The notes beneath the pieces were generated by a model. That model did no database searches. It was not told the origin of the DNA and saw only the letters and a program-made list of their open reading frames with translations. A stretch of 64,000 nt of DNA from RYN-230 sp036509255 (lineage in GTDB: Bacteria; Actinomycetota; Actinomycetes; Streptosporangiales; Streptosporangiaceae). The stretch covers positions 15,640 through 79,639 of the forward strand of contig DATCFY010000011.1 of NCBI GenBank assembly GCA_036509255.1. Reading direction: 5' to 3'. Positions 60,928-64,000 of this stretch are shown piece after piece. A program made the translations under genes and the position numbers. Position 1 is the first letter of the stretch; every line of letters begins with the position of its first letter.

Positions 60928-61200
60928 CTAAGGAAGGCGGACCACGCTGACCGGGTCGGGGGCGTACGGATCGCCCGCGTTGTCGATCAGCTCGATCTCG
61001 GCCCGGTCGGACATGATGTGGTAGGTACCGTCGGCCAGATACTCCCGGATGACGGTGACCGTGCCGTCCGCGTGCGTGTAGCGCTCCTCCGCCCAGCCGT
61101 CCCCGGCGTGCTTCTCCGCGTCCACCGCGGGCTCGTCCCGCCACTCGAACCGGTATGGCGCCAGCGGAAGCCTCAGCTCGTACGGATAGCTGCCGGACAT
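60928..61200 (-). CDS. Conserved small hypothetical protein
   Basis: A 90-residue acidic soluble protein (YPYELRLPLAPYRFEWRDEP, DGTYHIMSDRAEIELIDNAGDPY) with an ordered, beta-rich look and a good GGAGGGG site upstream. No known domain was recognised. It is downstream of the OFA transporter gene on the same strand and may be cotranscribed with nothing else. Confidence 0.65.
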   Translation of the reverse strand: MSGSYPYELRLPLAPYRFEWRDEPAVDAEKHAGDGWAEERYTHADGTVTVIREYLADGTYHIMSDRAEIELIDNAGDPYAPDPVSVVRLP

Positions 61201-61282
61201 GCCGGGTCCCCTCCCAGGAGAGCGTGATCGCGACGGGCCCGTGCGGGGCCCGCCACGATCACGGTAACGGCCGGGCCAGCGC

Positions 61283-62734
61283 TCAGGCGATGGCCGGTTT
61301 GGCCTTCTGGGTCTCCTCATCGTCGGACGTGCGGACGGCCCGCTCCATCTGGGCCGCGCTGGGCGGCTTGCAGAAGAACGCGACCGTGAGCGCGGCCAGC
61401 GCTCCCAGCGCGGCCCCGAAGAAGAAGCCGCGCTCCCAGTGGAAGGTCGCGGTCCTGTACAGGGTGCCGGTCATGATGAGGGCCGCGATCCCGCCTGCGA
61501 AGCTGCCGCCGAGCGCCTTGAACGCGTAGATCGAGCCGTAGTTGATCGCGTTGTTGGTCTCGCCGTAGTAGTCCGCCACCATGGCCGCGGTCATCGGGAA
61601 GTTGGCCCCGGACAGGCCGCCCGAGATGACCGCGCAGATGACGAACAGCACGGTGTTGTGTTCCTCGCCCGCCCAGAGCGCGAGCAGCTGGAACACCACG
61701 TTGCCTGAGTACGCGTAGATCATGGTTTTCCGCCGGCCGATGAACTCGGAGATGTAGCCGTAGACCGGCCGGAAGAGACCATCGGCCAGGGAGAACCCGG
61801 CGAAGCCGACCGCCGCCGCGATCGACCCCAGGCCCATGGCCGTGGCGAACCCGTAGTAATAGGCCACGCCGAACAGGGAGCAGCCGATATAGAGGGCGTA
61901 CTGGATGCCGATCCACTTGGCCTGCGGGGTACGCCACATCTCCCCGCCGTTGTAGTGCCGCAGCGCGGGCGGGTTGTTCCGCAGGTCACGGGGGGCGTGC
62001 TTGTGCCAGTTGAGCGGGTCGACTTCTTTCGGCCACCAGTTCTTCGGCGGGTCCTTCAGGAACAAGCCGGCCAGGGTAATGCCGGCCGTCATGATGATGG
62101 CCTGCACCCAGATGTAGGTCTTCAGCGAGCCGGCACTCATCACCGGGACACCGGCTCCGGTGCTGAACCCGCCGATGACCAGGATGAACGGCACGGCACC
62201 GTACGCCCAGCCGCCGTTGACGAAGCCGGTTCGCCAGCCCTTCTTCTCCGGATACCACTTGGCCACGATGTTGATGCAGCTGGAGTAGACCATCCCGGAG
62301 CCGATGCCGCCGAGCACCGCGTAGCCGATGTACGCCGTCCAGATCGAGGTGGACTCGGCGAGTATCCCGTAGCCGATGATCCCGCAGACGAGGCCGCCGA
62401 TGATCGTCGCCCACCGGACGCTGAGGATGCCGTGGTTGCGCAGGTAGCCGGCGAAGATCTGGACGAACGACTCGAAGATGACGAAGAACGAGAACGCCCA
62501 GAACACCGGCGCGGGACCCCAGTGGTGGACCGCGGACAGTGAGGGGTTCAGCGCGCCCCACGTGTATTCGAGCAGCCCGGCCAGGCACATAGCCAGCCAG
62601 GCCGCCATGATCGGGACCCACCGGCCGTGACCGAGGAGTTCCCGAGGTGTCTCGCCGACCCGGAAAACGCGGCCGGTCGCGTTGGTTAATACGTCGTAGT
62701 TGGCTTGTCCGGTGGTTGCGCCCATGAGTCGCAC
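61283..62734 (-). CDS. OFA-family MFS transporter (oxalate/formate antiporter-like)
   Basis: A 483-residue MFS protein with about 12 helices. LGGIGSGMVYSSCINIVAKWYPEKKGWRTGF is the OFA-family signature (shared with OxlT). Longer cytosolic loops contain KDPPKNWWPKEVDPLNW. GTG 62734 has GAGAGG five bases upstream. The family exchanges oxalate, formate or other monocarboxylates, and substrate prediction by sequence is unreliable. Three small genes upstream on the same strand include a 2-oxoacid:ferredoxin oxidoreductase-like C-terminus, suggesting acid metabolism. Confidence 0.85.
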   Translation of the reverse strand: MRLMGATTGQANYDVLTNATGRVFRVGETPRELLGHGRWVPIMAAWLAMCLAGLLEYTWGALNPSLSAVHHWGPAPVFWAFSFFVIFESFVQIFAGYLRNHGILSVRWATIIGGLVCGIIGYGILAESTSIWTAYIGYAVLGGIGSGMVYSSCINIVAKWYPEKKGWRTGFVNGGWAYGAVPFILVIGGFSTGAGVPVMSAGSLKTYIWVQAIIMTAGITLAGLFLKDPPKNWWPKEVDPLNWHKHAPRDLRNNPPALRHYNGGEMWRTPQAKWIGIQYALYIGCSLFGVAYYYGFATAMGLGSIAAAVGFAGFSLADGLFRPVYGYISEFIGRRKTMIYAYSGNVVFQLLALWAGEEHNTVLFVICAVISGGLSGANFPMTAAMVADYYGETNNAINYGSIYAFKALGGSFAGGIAALIMTGTLYRTATFHWERGFFFGAALGALAALTVAFFCKPPSAAQMERAVRTSDDEETQKAKPAIA

Positions 62735-63097
62735 CGATACCTCTCGCAGGAGACTCTGTTGGCTCGATTACCGGCCCGGCGGATGCCGGGACGGGCTGCT
62801 CGACGCGGACGCTGGGCTCCCGGAAGGCCGGTGCTCCCGGAATGGGAGTGGCGCCGCGGAGGTTGGTATCGATCTCGGCTGGTTTCGCTCCGGGTTGCGC
62901 CCCGGAGTCCAAGCCGGATAGAGGGCAGGGGCGTCGCGGGGGTGTGTAAGCGGTCCGCGCGGCGCCCTTGGTCCCGGGCCCCCGGCGGCCCGCGTGAGTC
63001 CCCGGGCTGTCCAGATCGTCGTTGATCTGCCATCGTGCCTCCCAGGTCTGGGCCGCTGCCGCGCTGTGCCGCCCGGAGGCGTGCAGCGCCGCGGTCC
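62735..63097. other. Non-coding gap before the OFA transporter
   Basis: About 360 bp without a supported gene. One hairpin is CTCCGGG (62888-62894) with CCCGGAG (62901-62907). The remaining open frames are Arg/Pro-rich shadows. Confidence 0.5.
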
Positions 63098-63391
63098 CTA
63101 GGTCTCCAGTCGCAGCGCCCGGAACAGGTCGCTGCGTTCGGGCCCGCCGGCCGCGGCCGCGTACAGCTCGTCCAGACCCCAGCCGGCCTCGTCGAGCAGT
63201 TCGGCGGCCTGATTGAAGAGCGGCGACCGCTGCTCCTCGGGCACCTTCTCGATCACCAGGTGGGTGACCACCTGCACGACCGCGGCACGGAGCTCCTCGC
63301 GCCGCCCGCCGGAGGGGCGGGCCACGCCGGGCATTAAGGGGATGATCCTGGCGCCCGGGCCCGGCGTCAGCTGCCCGTTGGGGCCGCTCAC
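63098..63391 (-). CDS. Small hypothetical protein
   Basis: A 97-residue protein with a Gly/Pro-rich start and a helical body (ELRAAVVQVVTHLVIEKVPEEQRSPLFNQAAELLDEAGWGLDELYAAAA). Its start overlaps the preceding gene by 4 bp (ATGA), implying translational coupling. No family was recognised. Confidence 0.65.
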   Translation of the reverse strand: MSGPNGQLTPGPGARIIPLMPGVARPSGGRREELRAAVVQVVTHLVIEKVPEEQRSPLFNQAAELLDEAGWGLDELYAAAAGGPERSDLFRALRLET

Positions 63392-63729
63392 GACGGGGCC
63401 CCCGGCGTGCCGGGCCCGCCCGGGATGCCCCGCCCGTCCGGCCCGCCCGGCCCGCCCGGGCCGTCCAGTCCTTCCAGCTCGGCGAGCTCGGCGCGAAGCC
63501 GATCCGCCTCACCGGGGCGGCTCAGGTCGATGACATCGACCCGGGAGAACGCCCGGCCGGCCGGCCGGCCGCCGGCCCGCGGGGCCGGCTCGCGCTCAGC
63601 GAACACCTCGAACCGGGGGCTCGCCGCCCGCGGCCCGATGGACAGCACGTAGCTCAGCACCGCGCGCCGGTCGGGGAGATAACGCTGCTGGTGACCGTGG
63701 TCGAAGCTGATCTGCCAGTGATCGGCCAT
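63388..63729 (-). CDS. Small hypothetical protein
   Basis: A 113-residue protein with a conserved-looking N-terminal half (WQISFDHGHQQRYLPDRRAVLSYVLSIG) and a Gly/Pro repeat tail (GGPGGPDGRG). The stop overlaps the next small gene. It lies 54 bp after the ferredoxin oxidoreductase-like gene and shares its direction, so one operon is likely. The function is unknown. Confidence 0.65.
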   Translation of the reverse strand: MADHWQISFDHGHQQRYLPDRRAVLSYVLSIGPRAASPRFEVFAEREPAPRAGGRPAGRAFSRVDVIDLSRPGEADRLRAELAELEGLDGPGGPGGPDGRGIPGGPGTPGAPS

Positions 63730-63783
63730 GAGGCCTCCTCTGTTAGCCCGGGGGAGCGTCCCCGCGGCCCCCCGGGGTCAGCA

Positions 63784-64000
63784 CTAGGCGCCGACCCCCC
63801 GGTTCACCGGCATCGAGTAGCTCTCTTCCTTCAGCCGGGCGTGCCGGGCCGGGTCCTCGCCCTCGCGCAGCTCGGCGGGCACGTCCATGCCCATGTCCTG
63901 CCAGTTCAGGTTGGCGGCCCGCTGCGTGGCGGCCACGTGCTCGGGCAGCATGTGCCCGAAGCGGCCCTGCATGGCCAGGTAGTCAGTGACCGGGCGCTGC
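63784..64000 (-). CDS. 2-oxoacid:ferredoxin oxidoreductase beta-like subunit, C-terminus (partial)
   Basis: The frame is open to the right edge and encodes the C-terminal 71 residues. The segment PVTDYLAMQGRFGHM resembles the 'PVxEYLxxQGRFRHL' C-terminal motif of thiamine-diphosphate-dependent pyruvate/2-oxoacid:ferredoxin oxidoreductase beta subunits. The rest is charged and ends NRGVGA. With an OFA transporter in the same direction, an oxalate- or pyruvate-handling oxidoreductase is possible, but only the tail is visible. Confidence 0.55.
   Translation of the reverse strand, partial: QRPVTDYLAMQGRFGHMLPEHVAATQRAANLNWQDMGMDVPAELREGEDPARHARLKEESYSMPVNRGVGA

Overview
The window is high-GC actinobacterial chromosome (Actinomycetota). 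Lineage markers include a mycothiol-dependent formaldehyde dehydrogenase, DUF5134 and DUF5709 proteins, an NhaA-DsbA fusion, ECF sigma factors with C-terminal membrane anchors, and many GTG starts. Photolyase, a P450 and FAD/ETF oxidoreductases suggest an aerobic or facultative organism. No rRNA, tRNA, CRISPR array or insertion sequence was recognised.

The left 17 kb looks like a methylamine/betaine C1 island. It holds an APC-type permease; a dimethylglycine/sarcosine dehydrogenase-like flavoprotein behind a possible SAM-clan riboswitch leader; etfB and etfA; and, after an intervening STAND-TPR gene, a minus-strand operon: IclR regulator, corrinoid protein, methyltetrahydrofolate:corrinoid methyltransferase, RACo-type corrinoid activase, DUF1638 and a MetF-like reductase. 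A non-pyrrolysine MttB-family methyltransferase is transcribed divergently from it. Read together, a quaternary amine would be demethylated onto cobalamin, the methyl group passed to tetrahydrofolate and oxidised by MetF, and the remaining N-methyl groups removed oxidatively through ETF. Genes elsewhere in the window fit this C1 theme, but the link is inferred: a MetE-core protein, S-(hydroxymethyl)mycothiol dehydrogenase, a methanethiol oxidase-like SBP56 protein, carbonic anhydrase, and an oxalate/formate-type MFS transporter near a partial 2-oxoacid:ferredoxin oxidoreductase-like subunit.

The middle (17.5-41 kb) holds a P450 broken by a 49-bp duplication, dapD, exodeoxyribonuclease III, photolyase, two membrane proteins, a tandem pair of sigma factor/zinc-finger/membrane-anchor fusions, an odd IspH paralogue, a PAC2 protein, NAD kinase, NhaA-DsbA, and a regulator divergent from an ABC exporter. 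A 1.27-kb non-coding stretch (40951-42222) contains a diverged tandem duplication with hairpins and DnaA-box-like repeats.

The right part (42-64 kb) is mixed metabolism and regulation: a GT-C-like membrane protein, an MFS drug exporter, VOC and nitroreductase proteins, SBP56, an M50-like peptidase, an aldo/keto reductase, a four-gene overlapping operon led by the formaldehyde dehydrogenase, two HATPase anti-sigma-like proteins, a large LuxR regulator, a small secreted peptide in an AT-rich gap, an amidohydrolase, a GntR regulator and the OFA transporter.
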